Positions 16,503 to 25,261 of a stretch of DNA of 64,000 nucleotides are shown here, piece by piece. How positions within the stretch are numbered: position 1 is the stretch's first letter; each line of letters starts with the position of its first letter. The notes under the pieces are model-generated. The model ran no database searches, was not told where the DNA came from, and saw only the letters and a program-made list of their open reading frames with translations. Position numbers and translations under genes: made by a program. The stretch covers positions 62,001 to 126,000 of the forward strand of contig NZ_JAFMOW010000062.1 of the NCBI RefSeq assembly GCF_019049675.1, given 5' to 3'. Source of the stretch: Rahnella bonaserana. GTDB lineage: Bacteria; Pseudomonadota; Gammaproteobacteria; Enterobacterales; Enterobacteriaceae.

Positions 16503-17089
16503 TAAGACGCCTCCATCATTTCAGCCGCCATCTCCATCGCCTGACGCACGCACCTGCCGTTTCCTTCCAGTCCGGCACGGGAAATCGCGCCTTCCAGCAA
16601 AAACGAAAAGTGGCGCGCCATCCGTTGTGCTTTGGCCTGGTCAGCGGGGAAGAGTTCGCAAAGATGCGCGGTCACGATTGCTTCCACCTGTTCTTTGTGT
16701 CCGCGCACCGCCACCCGTCCGGGCGCACCGGCGGGCAGTTCAGCGGCGGCATTCAGCAACCCGCAGCCACGAAAGCCGCGCTCATAAGAAAACTCAGCAT
16801 GATCGTCATACGCCTGAAACACAGCCAGCACTTTCTCTTTCGGCGTGACCGCGTTTTCCACTCTCCGGGCGTAAAGTTGCAGCCATTCGTCGTGGCGGAT
16901 TTCAATGTACGTCGCCACCAGTTCGGCCTTGGATTCAAAGTTGTTGTAGAGGCTTTTTTTCGCCACACCGGCTCTTTTAATAATGGCGTCGATGCCGGTT
17001 GCGGCGATGCCGTCGTTATAAAACAGAACGCGTGCTGCACCCAGAAGGCGGTCGCGGGCGCTTTGCGGTGAAGAGTCTGATGTGGACAT
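16502..17089 (-). CDS. TetR-family repressor
   Basis: A 195-residue TetR-type protein. The N-terminal helix-turn-helix is SARDRLLGAARVLFYNDGIAATGIDAIIKRAGVAKKSLYNNFESK. The C-terminal helical domain contains a Cys in RGFRGCGLLNAAAEL, a motif shared by a subgroup of TetR regulators. It is the first gene of a two-gene operon with the EamA exporter and has a 22-bp palindromic operator just upstream, so autoregulation is likely. Confidence 0.93.
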   Translation of the reverse strand: MSTSDSSPQSARDRLLGAARVLFYNDGIAATGIDAIIKRAGVAKKSLYNNFESKAELVATYIEIRHDEWLQLYARRVENAVTPKEKVLAVFQAYDDHAEFSYERGFRGCGLLNAAAELPAGAPGRVAVRGHKEQVEAIVTAHLCELFPADQAKAQRMARHFSFLLEGAISRAGLEGNGRCVRQAMEMAAEMMEAS

Positions 17090-17116
17090 AAGTTTTCTCG
17101 TCGCAATGAATTTGCA

Positions 17117-17138
17117 GTAGGTATACCAGTCTACCTAC
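17117..17138. promoter_or_regulatory. Palindromic operator of the TetR/EamA operon
   Basis: A 22-bp imperfect palindrome whose arms are GTAGGTATACC and its near complement ending CTACCTAC, located 27 bases upstream of the TetR start codon. Form and position fit a TetR-type operator. Confidence 0.7.
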
Positions 17139-17289
17139 TTGTTGTAAAGTCGGTCAGCGATCAGAAAAAGTGACGATTTTGGCCGTGCCTTTATTGTGGG
17201 AAAGGGACATAATCCGGCAAAAGCCGTGGAGAGACAGCAGGTTGGACTCATCCGGCGAACAGCATTGTCGTTAACTTTTGGAGAGAAAA

Positions 17290-17718
17290 ATGATTCATGA
17301 ATGGCTGAATGCCTTACACCTTATAGCAGGCGTGTTATGGACTGGCGGGTTACTGGCGCTGGCATTAGTGAGCGTGGTGTTTCGCAGTGCGGGAACCGGC
17401 GCAAAAGAGGGACTGCGTACGCTGGCCGTCGCCGTGCAAAAATGGAACCGTTGTATCACCAGTCCGGCGATGATCCTGCTGTGGGTGGCGGGGATCTGGA
17501 TGATTGTCAGTCACGGTCAGTTCCCGCACGCCTGGCTGCTGATCAAAATGGTGGTGGTACTGGTGCTTTCCGCGCTGCACGGTCTGCTTTCCGGCAACTT
17601 ACGGCGTCTCGCCAGCGGTCAGCCCGCCAAAGATTTTGCGCTGGTACGCAATGCCGGAACGGTGATTGTTATCGGCGTAATCATTATCGGCATTATGGCC
17701 ATCATCCGGCCTTTTTAA
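17290..17718 (+). CDS. CopD-like four-helix membrane protein
   Basis: A 142-residue inner-membrane protein with four hydrophobic segments. LHLIAGVLWTGGLLAL near the N-terminus resembles the conserved His/Trp/Gly pattern of the CopD and HemJ superfamily, and WNRCITSPAMILLWVAGIWMI follows in the second helix. Proteins like this have been tied to copper uptake or haem-related functions, but no copper gene lies beside it. I start at ATG 17290 (GGAGAG upstream); a TTG at 17278 is also in frame. It is a single-gene unit ended by a terminator. Confidence 0.75.
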   Translation: MIHEWLNALHLIAGVLWTGGLLALALVSVVFRSAGTGAKEGLRTLAVAVQKWNRCITSPAMILLWVAGIWMIVSHGQFPHAWLLIKMVVVLVLSALHGLLSGNLRRLASGQPAKDFALVRNAGTVIVIGVIIIGIMAIIRPF

Positions 17719-17751
17719 GTCGCTGACTCAGCACAGATCCCCGGCAGATTG

Positions 17752-17776
17752 ATCCACGTGAAAGCGTGGATTTTTT
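17752..17776 (+). terminator. Terminator of the CopD-like gene
   Basis: Stem ATCCACG/CGTGGAT followed by TTTTT. The same stem sequence recurs at 46911 and 51099. Confidence 0.85.
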
Positions 17777-17905
17777 ATGTAGCGGGGTACAGATTATCAG
17801 CAGTGATTAATAGTCAGGTATGTTTTGTTACAATCTTGAATCTGGTGCAAGGATTTGCAGCGTATAAAATAGTGTTTTGAAACACGCTGAGCTGTTGATT
17901 TAACG

Positions 17906-19957
17906 ATGAAATGGTTAACAAAAAATGCGCTCCTGTTCTCAGTCAAAACCTGTATTGCGGCATTTTTAGCCCTGTATATAGCCCTCGAACTCAATCTCGA
18001 CAAACCGGCCTGGTCGATGGTGTCGGTGTACGTCATTTCACAGCTCTATTCCGCGTCAACACTTTCCAAAGCCACGTACCGCTTTCTCGGCACCGTGCTG
18101 GGAGGGGTTTTTATTTTTCTGGTGTATCCGTTTACGGTCACCGATCCGGTGCTGTTCAGCCTCAGCGTGTCGCTGTGGGTGGCGTTTTGCCTGTATCTTT
18201 CGCTGCATGACCGCACGCCTAAAGGCTACGTTTTTATGCTGGCAGGCTACAGCGCGGCGATCATGGGATTTGCCGACGTCGATACCCCCATGTCGATTAC
18301 TTATACGGTGATTTCGCGTGTCGAAGAAATCACCGTCGCGATTGTCTGCAGTACCCTGATCCACATGCTGGTGTTTCCGGTGCGGATGCGCAATTTGCTG
18401 GAGAACAGTGTCAACAACTGGTACGAAAGCGCCAAAAAGTTGTGCAATGAATTGCTGACCGTGACCGCCAAAGATCCGCTGCCGGAGCGCGAACATATCC
18501 TGGTGCAGATGGCGAACTATCCGCTTAACGTGGAAACGCTGATCACGCACTGCGTGTTTGAAGGGGATTCTGCGCGCAGGCTGATCCGCCTGGTGATGGC
18601 ACAGTATCAGCACCTGTCGTATCTGATCCCTACGCTGACGGCCATCGAAAAGCGTCTGAATCTGCTGGCCGAACAGCAAATCCCGTTCCCTGATTTTGTC
18701 TCTGAGACGTTCAGCCAGTTCCTGCTGTGGCTGAACAGCGCGGAACTCAGCGGCAATGCGCAAGGCATACAGGCAGAAATCCGGGCCGCGCAGGCGCGCA
18801 TCAAAATGCTTTATGAAAGCGGCGAAATGACGCCGGAAGAAGGGCTGCTGTTTACCGGCCTGCTCGAGCGTTTGCAAAACTTTGTGCATATCACTGAATC
18901 GTATTACGGCGTAACCGAGCGGGTAACGCAGTTCAGCAAGGAGAAAAAGCGCAGCAAAATAAAACTGGGGCTCAGAAAGCATATCGACGAAGGGATGATC
19001 CTGCTTTCGGCGTTTTGCGCCTTCACCGCGACCATGATGGGTTGCCTGTTCTGGATTGGCACCGGCTGGCGTGACGGTGCCTCTGCGCCGATGATGGCGG
19101 CGGTTATCTGCTCTTTCTTTGCCTCGCTCGACAGCCCGATTGCTTCAATGAAAGTCTTTCTGAAAGGGGTGCTGATCGCCATCGTCATCAGCGTAATTTA
19201 CGCGGTGATCTTTATCCCGATGGCGATCACCTTTGAGTCGCTGATTATCTGTCTGGCACCCGGCCTGCTGGCGCTTGGGCTGGTCATTGCTAATCCTTCG
19301 ACCAATTTTATCGGCCTGATTATCGCCACGCAGATCCCCGGTTTTATCGGCATGGGGCATGATTTTAAACCTGACGTACTGGTGATTGTGAATGCGGCGA
19401 TGTCGACGATTGTCGGGATTATGATTGCGCTGCTGACCACCGCGCTTATCCGTAACAAACGGCCATCGTGGACGGCCAAACGTGCGTTGCGCAAAGGTAT
19501 CAAAGAGCTTTTGCAGTTCACCAGCGAAATCAAAATCAATGCGTCTTCGCTGCGCGGGCGTCAGCAATATGTCGCCAGTATGCTGGATAAAGTGAACATT
19601 ATTTTGCCGCGCAACAAAGCGGATCCGTCACCCAAAGTCGCGCTGGGCGGGAATCTGATCACCGAAATCTGGCTGGGTGTGAATTGCTATGATTTTTATG
19701 CGCGTCATCAGGACGTATTGAAAAATCATAACGTTGAAACGGAAGTGCTGATGTATGAGATTAATAATTACATCAAAAAGCGGCTGAAAAATATCTACAT
19801 CGGACCGCCGGATTCGTTGCTTAATGAGCTGAATCAGGCGCTGGTGCGGCTTGAAGCGTTATGCCGCGCGGACATCGAACTGTTCACGCCGCTGTTCCAT
19901 CTGTTTAACATCCGAATGGCGCTTTACCCGACCGCGCGCTGGCCGGAACTGGCGTAA
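17906..19957 (+). CDS. FUSC-family membrane protein (AaeB/YdhK-like exporter)
   Basis: A 683-residue protein with the FUSC layout: a first membrane block at about residues 8-165, a cytoplasmic region (about 170-345), a second membrane block (about 360-510) and a C-terminal cytoplasmic part. SMVSVYVISQLYSASTLSKATYR is typical of AaeB/YdhK proteins; AaeB exports aromatic carboxylic acids with its adaptor AaeA. Here there is no adaptor gene beside it. Start at ATG 17906; the ribosome site is weak. Followed by a strong bidirectional terminator. Confidence 0.9.
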   Translation: MKWLTKNALLFSVKTCIAAFLALYIALELNLDKPAWSMVSVYVISQLYSASTLSKATYRFLGTVLGGVFIFLVYPFTVTDPVLFSLSVSLWVAFCLYLSLHDRTPKGYVFMLAGYSAAIMGFADVDTPMSITYTVISRVEEITVAIVCSTLIHMLVFPVRMRNLLENSVNNWYESAKKLCNELLTVTAKDPLPEREHILVQMANYPLNVETLITHCVFEGDSARRLIRLVMAQYQHLSYLIPTLTAIEKRLNLLAEQQIPFPDFVSETFSQFLLWLNSAELSGNAQGIQAEIRAAQARIKMLYESGEMTPEEGLLFTGLLERLQNFVHITESYYGVTERVTQFSKEKKRSKIKLGLRKHIDEGMILLSAFCAFTATMMGCLFWIGTGWRDGASAPMMAAVICSFFASLDSPIASMKVFLKGVLIAIVISVIYAVIFIPMAITFESLIICLAPGLLALGLVIANPSTNFIGLIIATQIPGFIGMGHDFKPDVLVIVNAAMSTIVGIMIALLTTALIRNKRPSWTAKRALRKGIKELLQFTSEIKINASSLRGRQQYVASMLDKVNIILPRNKADPSPKVALGGNLITEIWLGVNCYDFYARHQDVLKNHNVETEVLMYEINNYIKKRLKNIYIGPPDSLLNELNQALVRLEALCRADIELFTPLFHLFNIRMALYPTARWPELA

Positions 19958-19976
19958 ATAAAAGGGCAAAACTGGC

Positions 19977-20018
19977 CGCGCCGCTGTTCCTGAAGATGAA
20001 ACAGCGGCGCGTTTTTTT
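19977..20018. terminator. Strong terminator between convergent genes
   Basis: Perfect 12-bp stem CGCGCCGCTGTT/AACAGCGGCGCG followed by seven T, just past the FUSC gene and facing the end of the antiporter gene. Confidence 0.88.
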
Positions 20019-21804
20019 ATGCTTCGTTTTGAACCAGTGCAATCAGCGTGCAGGGTACCGGCGGGGTATTGCCTTCCCTGAGCACCATCAGCGTGTCGTT
20101 TTCACGCACAGCAAACAGAGGCAGCACGCCGCTGTTTTTCTCCAGGTAGTCTATCCAGCCAAAACTTTCATTGAGCTGTGTGGCTTTAATCACCGCACCT
20201 TTTGCCAGCAAAGAACTGAGCTTCGAATAGGTCGCGTCGCTGCTGAACAGCACTTCATGGCGCTGAAAACGGCTGTTTTCCTGCGAGCGGGCACCTTTGA
20301 GCGCCGGGCCGGAGCGCACAGCAAACACCTTTTCCCGCCCGAATATATGACTGAAATGATATACCGCCAGCGCGTTCTGATGACGGTTAGGCGAAAGCGC
20401 CAGCACCTGCGATACGCCGCTCAGATCCAGAAAGTTTTCCGCATGTTCCGACCATGCATTGCCGTAATAGGCCGGAATGCCGTCCATCCGCGCCTGCCGG
20501 TAATATTCCCAGCTGCTGTCGGTCAGCCGCACCGGAATATCCTGCTTCATCAGCACTTTTCCCAGCATCCGCGCCACGCTGTTTGCGCCGACGATCAGCA
20601 CGCCGCGCGGTGTTTTCTGCTGCACCCGCAGCGCACGGGAAATCGCCCGGCTGGTCAGACTTTGCAGCACCACCGTGCCGATGATAATGGCGAAGACGAC
20701 GGTTACCAGTTTGTCGGCCTGCGGGTAACCCATGCGCTGTAACGTCAGGGCGAACAGCGAACTGACAGCCGCCGCCACGATGCCACGGGGAGAAATCCAG
20801 CACAGCAGCAGGCGATCGCGCCAGTGCAGGGAAGAACGCCACGTTGAGACGGCAATGCACAGCGGGCGGGCGATAAATTGGACTACCAGCAGCAGGCCAA
20901 TCAGCGGCCAGCCCATTTCTACCAGCGCCTGAATATCCAGCCGCGCCGCAAGAATAATGAACAATGCAGAAATCAGAATGGCCGAGAGTTCCTCTTTAAA
21001 GGCCAGAATGTCAGTGGTATCGACATCGCGCATATTCGCCAGCCAGATGCCCATCACGGTGACGGTCAGCATACCGGATTCATCTGCAAGGGCGTTGGAA
21101 AGCCCGAACGCGGTCAGCATGACCGCCAGTACGCCAAGGTTTTGCAGATAAGCGGGGATCCACACACGGCGCAGTGCGACGCCCAGCACGTAACCAGAAA
21201 CTGCGCCCAGTATCAGCCCGGCAGCGGCAGTTTCGCCCAGCGTCCAGAGAAGGTGCGTCAGCGATTCGGCGTGTTCGCGCAGGGTAATGAATTCAAACAC
21301 CAGCAGGGTAAAAATCGCACCCACCGGGTCGATCACAATACCTTCCCAGCGCAGCACCTGGTTAATAGCCGCATTCGGGCGCACCACGCGCATTAACGGC
21401 GCAATTACCGTCGGGCCGGTCACCACGGTCACCGCACCGACCAGCGCCGCCAGTTCTGGCTCAAAACCGAGCAGCCACCAGCAGGCGAGGCTGATCACGG
21501 CGAACGTTACCAGCATCCCGATAGTGACCAGATTGCGCACCACGCCGCCCAGCCCGCGGACTTCGTCCACACGCAGCGTCAGCGCGCCTTCAAACAAAAT
21601 GATGGCGACCGAAATCGACACCAGCGGAAACAGCAGATTACCGAACAGGGCATCGGGCTGGATAACATGCGTTACCGGGCCAAGTACGACGCCCAGTAAA
21701 AGTAAAGGCAGAATAGCCGGGATTTTTAACAACCAGGCCAGCCACTGCGCCAGCAAGGATCCCAGACCAATGATGACCAGCATCAGCGGAGCCGACAGCA
21801 TCAT
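20017..21804 (-). CDS. CPA1-type cation:proton antiporter with TrkA-like C-terminal region
   Basis: A 595-residue protein. Residues 1 to about 395 form a Na+/H+ exchanger domain with about 12 membrane segments; the ion-site region is GIVIDPVGAIF (Asp-Pro) and DRLLLCWISPRGIVAAAVSSLF is typical of CPA1 carriers. After a short linker a cytoplasmic Rossmann-like domain begins (RGVLIVGANSVARMLGKVL); its nucleotide loop is degenerate (GANSVA rather than GxGxxG). The C-terminal part resembles a TrkA regulator. Probably exchanges Na+ or K+ for H+. AGGGAAA precedes the ATG. Monocistronic. Confidence 0.92.
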   Translation of the reverse strand: MMLSAPLMLVIIGLGSLLAQWLAWLLKIPAILPLLLLGVVLGPVTHVIQPDALFGNLLFPLVSISVAIILFEGALTLRVDEVRGLGGVVRNLVTIGMLVTFAVISLACWWLLGFEPELAALVGAVTVVTGPTVIAPLMRVVRPNAAINQVLRWEGIVIDPVGAIFTLLVFEFITLREHAESLTHLLWTLGETAAAGLILGAVSGYVLGVALRRVWIPAYLQNLGVLAVMLTAFGLSNALADESGMLTVTVMGIWLANMRDVDTTDILAFKEELSAILISALFIILAARLDIQALVEMGWPLIGLLLVVQFIARPLCIAVSTWRSSLHWRDRLLLCWISPRGIVAAAVSSLFALTLQRMGYPQADKLVTVVFAIIIGTVVLQSLTSRAISRALRVQQKTPRGVLIVGANSVARMLGKVLMKQDIPVRLTDSSWEYYRQARMDGIPAYYGNAWSEHAENFLDLSGVSQVLALSPNRHQNALAVYHFSHIFGREKVFAVRSGPALKGARSQENSRFQRHEVLFSSDATYSKLSSLLAKGAVIKATQLNESFGWIDYLEKNSGVLPLFAVRENDTLMVLREGNTPPVPCTLIALVQNEA

Positions 21805-21888
21805 AAAATTTCCCTTTTATTAAAAGACACGAAAGACCGGCTGACGGCCAGAGACAGGTTTTGTTAATCAGCATAATCGGGCATCAAA

Positions 21889-21916
21889 AAGCCCGCAAAT
21901 TTGCGGGCCTGTTTTT
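21889..21916 (-). terminator. Terminator of the DUF1471 gene
   Basis: Stem GCCCGCAAA/TTTGCGGGC with TTTTT on the minus strand, downstream of the small DUF1471 gene. It also separates that gene from the antiporter gene on the same strand. Confidence 0.85.
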
Positions 21917-21954
21917 ATTGCTTAGAAACAAAATTCTTGCATAGAAACAGAATC

Positions 21955-22233
21955 TTATTTTTTCTTGTACACATCGGCATTGCCGTGAATTTTGTTGTTA
22001 GTGTTACCTGAGGTTAAAACGATAACGTCACCGCCTTTCTTATCTGCCTTTTTGGACAGATCTTCCAGCGCGCCAGACTGAGACGTTTTATTTGAGGTGC
22101 TGACAGTACCAATTTTGGTGTACTGAGATTCTACTTTTTTGAACTCAGACTTTTTCATCAACTGAGCAGAAAAAGCGCTGGAAGAAATCAGACCGGCCAG
22201 AGCCACTGCAATAACGACGCTAATCTTTTTCAT
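21955..22233 (-). CDS. DUF1471 (YhcN/BhsA/McbA-like) periplasmic stress protein
   Basis: A 92-residue protein with a clear Sec signal peptide ([23 protein letters not shown]) and a DUF1471 domain ([47 protein letters not shown] is a run of this domain's pattern, seen from about residue 38). Members such as BhsA, McbA and YhcN affect biofilm and stress tolerance in enterobacteria. The length is standard. It has its own promoter region and terminator. Specific role not known. Confidence 0.9.
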   Translation of the reverse strand: MKKISVVIAVALAGLISSSAFSAQLMKKSEFKKVESQYTKIGTVSTSNKTSQSGALEDLSKKADKKGGDVIVLTSGNTNNKIHGNADVYKKK

Positions 22234-22559
22234 GTATGCCTCAAATGTCAGAAACCCGTAAGGGAGTTAACTGTGCTTGCCATAAGCGAATTTATAATTA
22301 CCCTGTTGGCGAAGAAACCTTGCTTTAAAACAACGGTTTATCGCTAATATTAAGTAATAGGCAAGGAACTGAATAATTTCAAGGCTGAAATAAATTATTT
22401 AGCGCTAAGTGCGTTTTTAAGCTTTCCATGCTCACCCCGTTTATTCCGTTTTCTGCCGCCTTTGTTGTACTGGTGTTAACCCCTATTCGAAATATGTTTC
22501 ATCACCACACTTCAATGTAGATACCGGTCACAATAATGATGTTCGCACCCTCGGGCAGA
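22234..22559. other. Intergenic region upstream of DUF1471 and edd genes
   Basis: About 330 bases without a gene. It must hold the leftward promoter of the DUF1471 gene. I see no RNA gene or long repeat; it is AT-rich with short T- and A-runs. Confidence 0.5.
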
Positions 22560-22588
22560 TTGTCAGAGATAAAAATCGCCCAGATAAT
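22560..22588 (+). promoter_or_regulatory. Sigma-70 promoter of edd
   Basis: TTGTCA and GATAAT are separated by 17 bases. The first GntR operator begins at the last bases of the -10 box, so bound repressor would block this promoter. Confidence 0.65.
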
Positions 22589-22615
22589 GTTACCGATAAC
22601 ATGTTACCGGTAACG
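22587..22615 (+). promoter_or_regulatory. Two tandem GntR (gluconate repressor) operators
   Basis: ATGTTACCGATAACAT (22587-22602) and ATGTTACCGGTAACG (22601-22615) match the known enterobacterial GntR operator. They are 14 bases apart centre to centre and cover the expected start of transcription of edd, which belongs to the gluconate (Entner-Doudoroff) regulon. Confidence 0.85.
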
Positions 22616-22650
22616 CCATGATGGCCTTCCGGGGCTTAATGGAGAACAAG

Positions 22651-24465
22651 ATGACTGATGAGACACTATCCCGCGTGACGCAACGCATTATCGACCGCTC
22701 CGCGAAAACCCGTGAAGCCTTTCTGGTGCGTATAGCCGCTGCCCGTTCGCAAACCGTTCACCGCGCGCAGCTGGCGTGCGGCAATCTGGCGCATGGCTTT
22801 GCCGCCTGCCAGCCGGAGGAAAAGAATGCGCTGAAAAATATGGTGCGCAGCGATATCGCTATTATCACCGCTTACAACGACATGCTTTCTGCGCATCAGC
22901 CGTATGAACATTATCCGCAGCGTCTGAAAGAGGCGCTGAAAAGCGTCGGTGCGGTTGGGCAGGTGGCGGGTGGAGTACCGGCGATGTGTGACGGTGTCAC
23001 GCAAGGGCAGGACGGGATGGAGCTTTCACTGATGAGCCGCGACGTCATTGCCATGTCGGCGGCCATCGGGCTTTCCCACAATATGTTCGACGGCGCGCTT
23101 TATCTCGGCATCTGCGACAAAATCGTGCCCGGATTAGTGATGGCGGCGCTGTCATTTGGGCATCTTCCCGCCGTGTTTGTACCTGCGGGGCCGATGAGTA
23201 CCGGTTTGCCAAACAAAGAAAAAGTGCGCGTACGTCAGTTGTATACCGAAGGCAAAGTGGATCGTCAGGCGCTGCTGGAAGCAGAAGCCGCGTCCTATCA
23301 CGGCATCGGCACCTGCACGTTTTACGGCACTGCCAACACCAATCAGATGGTGATGGAAGTGATGGGTCTGCATCTGCCGGGTGCCTCGTTTGTAGCGCCG
23401 GATTCTGCATTGCGTGATGCTCTGACGGATTGCGCGGCACGCCAGATTACGCGGCTGACCGAAAACAGCGGCAACTGTCAGCCGCTCGGTCAGATGGTAA
23501 ATGAGAAAACGATCGTTAACGGCATTATCGCCCTGCTGGCGACCGGCGGTTCCACTAATCTGACCATGCACATGGTGGCGATGGCGCGCGCGGCGGGCAT
23601 TATCATCAACTGGGATGACTTCTCTGAATTGTCCGACGCGGTGCCTTTGCTGTGCCGTATTTACCCGAACGGTCCGGCGGATATCAATCAGTTCCAGGCG
23701 GCCGGAGGTGTACAACTGGTTATCCGTGAGCTGCTGAAAAAAGGCCTGCTGCATGAAGATGTGAATACCGTCGCCGGTTTCGGGCTGGCGCGGTACACGC
23801 AGGAACCGTGGCTGGACAACGGTAAGCTGGCATGGCGTGAAGGAGCAGAAACGTCGGCGGATAAGCAGGTGATCGCCAGTGTGTCCCAGCCGTTTGAGCA
23901 TCACGGCGGCACCAAAGTGCTGTCGGGCAATCTCGGACGTGCGGTAATGAAAACCTCGGCGGTACCTGCGGATAATCAGATTATTGAAGCCCCTGCGGTG
24001 GTATTTGAAAGCCAGCATGACATCGTCCCCGCATTCGAGGCCGGTAAGCTGAATCGCGATTGCGTGGTGGTGGTGCGTTTTCAGGGGCCGCAGGCCAACG
24101 GTATGCCGGAGTTGCATAAACTGATGCCGCCGCTGGGTGTATTGATGGATCGCGGATTCCGTGTCGCGCTGGTGACTGACGGGCGACTTTCAGGCGCTTC
24201 CGGCAAAGTCCCTTCCGCTATTCACGTCACGCCGGAAGCCTGTGACGGCGGGCTGCTGGCGAAAGTGCGTGAGGGGGATATTATTCGCGTCAACGGGCGA
24301 ACCGGTGAGCTCGAATTACGTGTTGATCCTGCTGAGCTTGCCGCACGCAAGGCGTATCAGCCGGATCTGAGCGCTGAACACATCGGTTGTGGACGCGAAT
24401 TATTCAGCGCGCTGCGCAGCCAGTTATCGGGGGCAGAACAGGGCGCGTGTTGCATCAGATTTTAA
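22651..24465 (+). CDS. edd: 6-Phosphogluconate dehydratase (Entner-Doudoroff pathway)
   Basis: A 604-residue dehydratase of the IlvD/Edd family that converts 6-phosphogluconate to 2-keto-3-deoxy-6-phosphogluconate with a [4Fe-4S] cluster. Very similar to E. coli Edd throughout ([89 protein letters not shown]). Cluster-type Cys residues are retained (CDG, CDK). I start at ATG 22651 with TGGAG upstream, matching the family length; ATG 22618 would place the start inside the operator. Usually eda follows edd in enterobacteria; here a DedA gene follows instead. Repression by GntR is expected. Confidence 0.96.
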   Translation: MTDETLSRVTQRIIDRSAKTREAFLVRIAAARSQTVHRAQLACGNLAHGFAACQPEEKNALKNMVRSDIAIITAYNDMLSAHQPYEHYPQRLKEALKSVGAVGQVAGGVPAMCDGVTQGQDGMELSLMSRDVIAMSAAIGLSHNMFDGALYLGICDKIVPGLVMAALSFGHLPAVFVPAGPMSTGLPNKEKVRVRQLYTEGKVDRQALLEAEAASYHGIGTCTFYGTANTNQMVMEVMGLHLPGASFVAPDSALRDALTDCAARQITRLTENSGNCQPLGQMVNEKTIVNGIIALLATGGSTNLTMHMVAMARAAGIIINWDDFSELSDAVPLLCRIYPNGPADINQFQAAGGVQLVIRELLKKGLLHEDVNTVAGFGLARYTQEPWLDNGKLAWREGAETSADKQVIASVSQPFEHHGGTKVLSGNLGRAVMKTSAVPADNQIIEAPAVVFESQHDIVPAFEAGKLNRDCVVVVRFQGPQANGMPELHKLMPPLGVLMDRGFRVALVTDGRLSGASGKVPSAIHVTPEACDGGLLAKVREGDIIRVNGRTGELELRVDPAELAARKAYQPDLSAEHIGCGRELFSALRSQLSGAEQGACCIRF

Positions 24466-24523
24466 AGGCGCTTATTTTACGTTCCTGTCATTGCCAGTCA
24501 GCCGTCCGGTCAATAAGGAAAGT

Positions 24524-25093
24524 ATGTTTTCACTCGAATCTCTTGAAGCCCTGATCAGAGCGCACGGCCTGCTGATCATGACGCCGCTGGCCATCCTGGA
24601 AGGGCCGGTGGTGACGGTCATCGCCGGTTATTTCGCTCGTCTCGGTTATTTAAGCTTAACCGGGATTTTTGCTGTGGTCATGGCAGTGGAAGTGTTCGGG
24701 GATCTGCTTTTTTATTCGCTGGGGCGCTGGGTTATCGGCGCGGACGGAAAACCGCCGCGCTGGCTTATCCGTCTCGGGCTGACGCAGGAACGGCTGGAAA
24801 AAGTGGTCAGCAGTTTTGGCAGTAAGGGCGGACGAATACTGGTGACAGGCAAACTCACGCATTCTGCTGGTGCGCTGGTGCTGACTGCCGCGGGTATGGC
24901 GCGTATGCCGCTGATGCCTTTTATGTTTTACAACATTATCGCGGCCATTCCCAAGACCTTGTTTCTGATGGCGATTGGTTGGTTGTTCGGCGATATGCTT
25001 GCCGAAGTGAATAGCTGGCTTCTTTACGTCTCTTTCATCCTGCTGATTGTGATGGGCGGATTGATCGTGAACTGGCTGAAATCAAAACAATAA
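24524..25093 (+). CDS. DedA-family (VTT domain) membrane protein
   Basis: A 189-residue inner-membrane protein of the DedA superfamily, some of whose members flip undecaprenyl phosphate or phospholipids and support proton motive force. Features are the N-terminal re-entrant-like segment (PLAILEGPVVTVIAGYFARLGYL), GDLLFYSLGRW, and the ILVTGKLTHSAGALVLTAAGMARMPL stretch seen from about residue 105. AAGGAA precedes ATG 24524; the frame is open back into edd, but that part is edd out of frame. It lies 58 bases after edd and may be co-transcribed. Confidence 0.88.
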   Translation: MFSLESLEALIRAHGLLIMTPLAILEGPVVTVIAGYFARLGYLSLTGIFAVVMAVEVFGDLLFYSLGRWVIGADGKPPRWLIRLGLTQERLEKVVSSFGSKGGRILVTGKLTHSAGALVLTAAGMARMPLMPFMFYNIIAAIPKTLFLMAIGWLFGDMLAEVNSWLLYVSFILLIVMGGLIVNWLKSKQ

Positions 25094-25207
25094 TCGCGTA
25101 AATTTTCACCTGCTTACAATTAACCCCTGTTTTTCAGCAAATTTACATTTCTCACGCAATCTGTTGCAAATCCTCATACTCCATTTCTTCCCAGTCATTG
25201 CGCCAAC

Positions 25208-25227
25208 TGATATCAATTATCATTAAT
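25208..25227 (+). promoter_or_regulatory. Candidate Fur box upstream of efeU
   Basis: GATATCAATTATCATTAAT agrees at about 13 of 19 positions with the Fur consensus and lies 35 bases ahead of efeU. A second AT-rich stretch with GATAATG follows at once. EfeUOB is Fur-repressed in E. coli. Confidence 0.5.
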
Positions 25228-25261
25228 AATTTGATAATGCTTCTTGTTGCTGGAGTCACCT

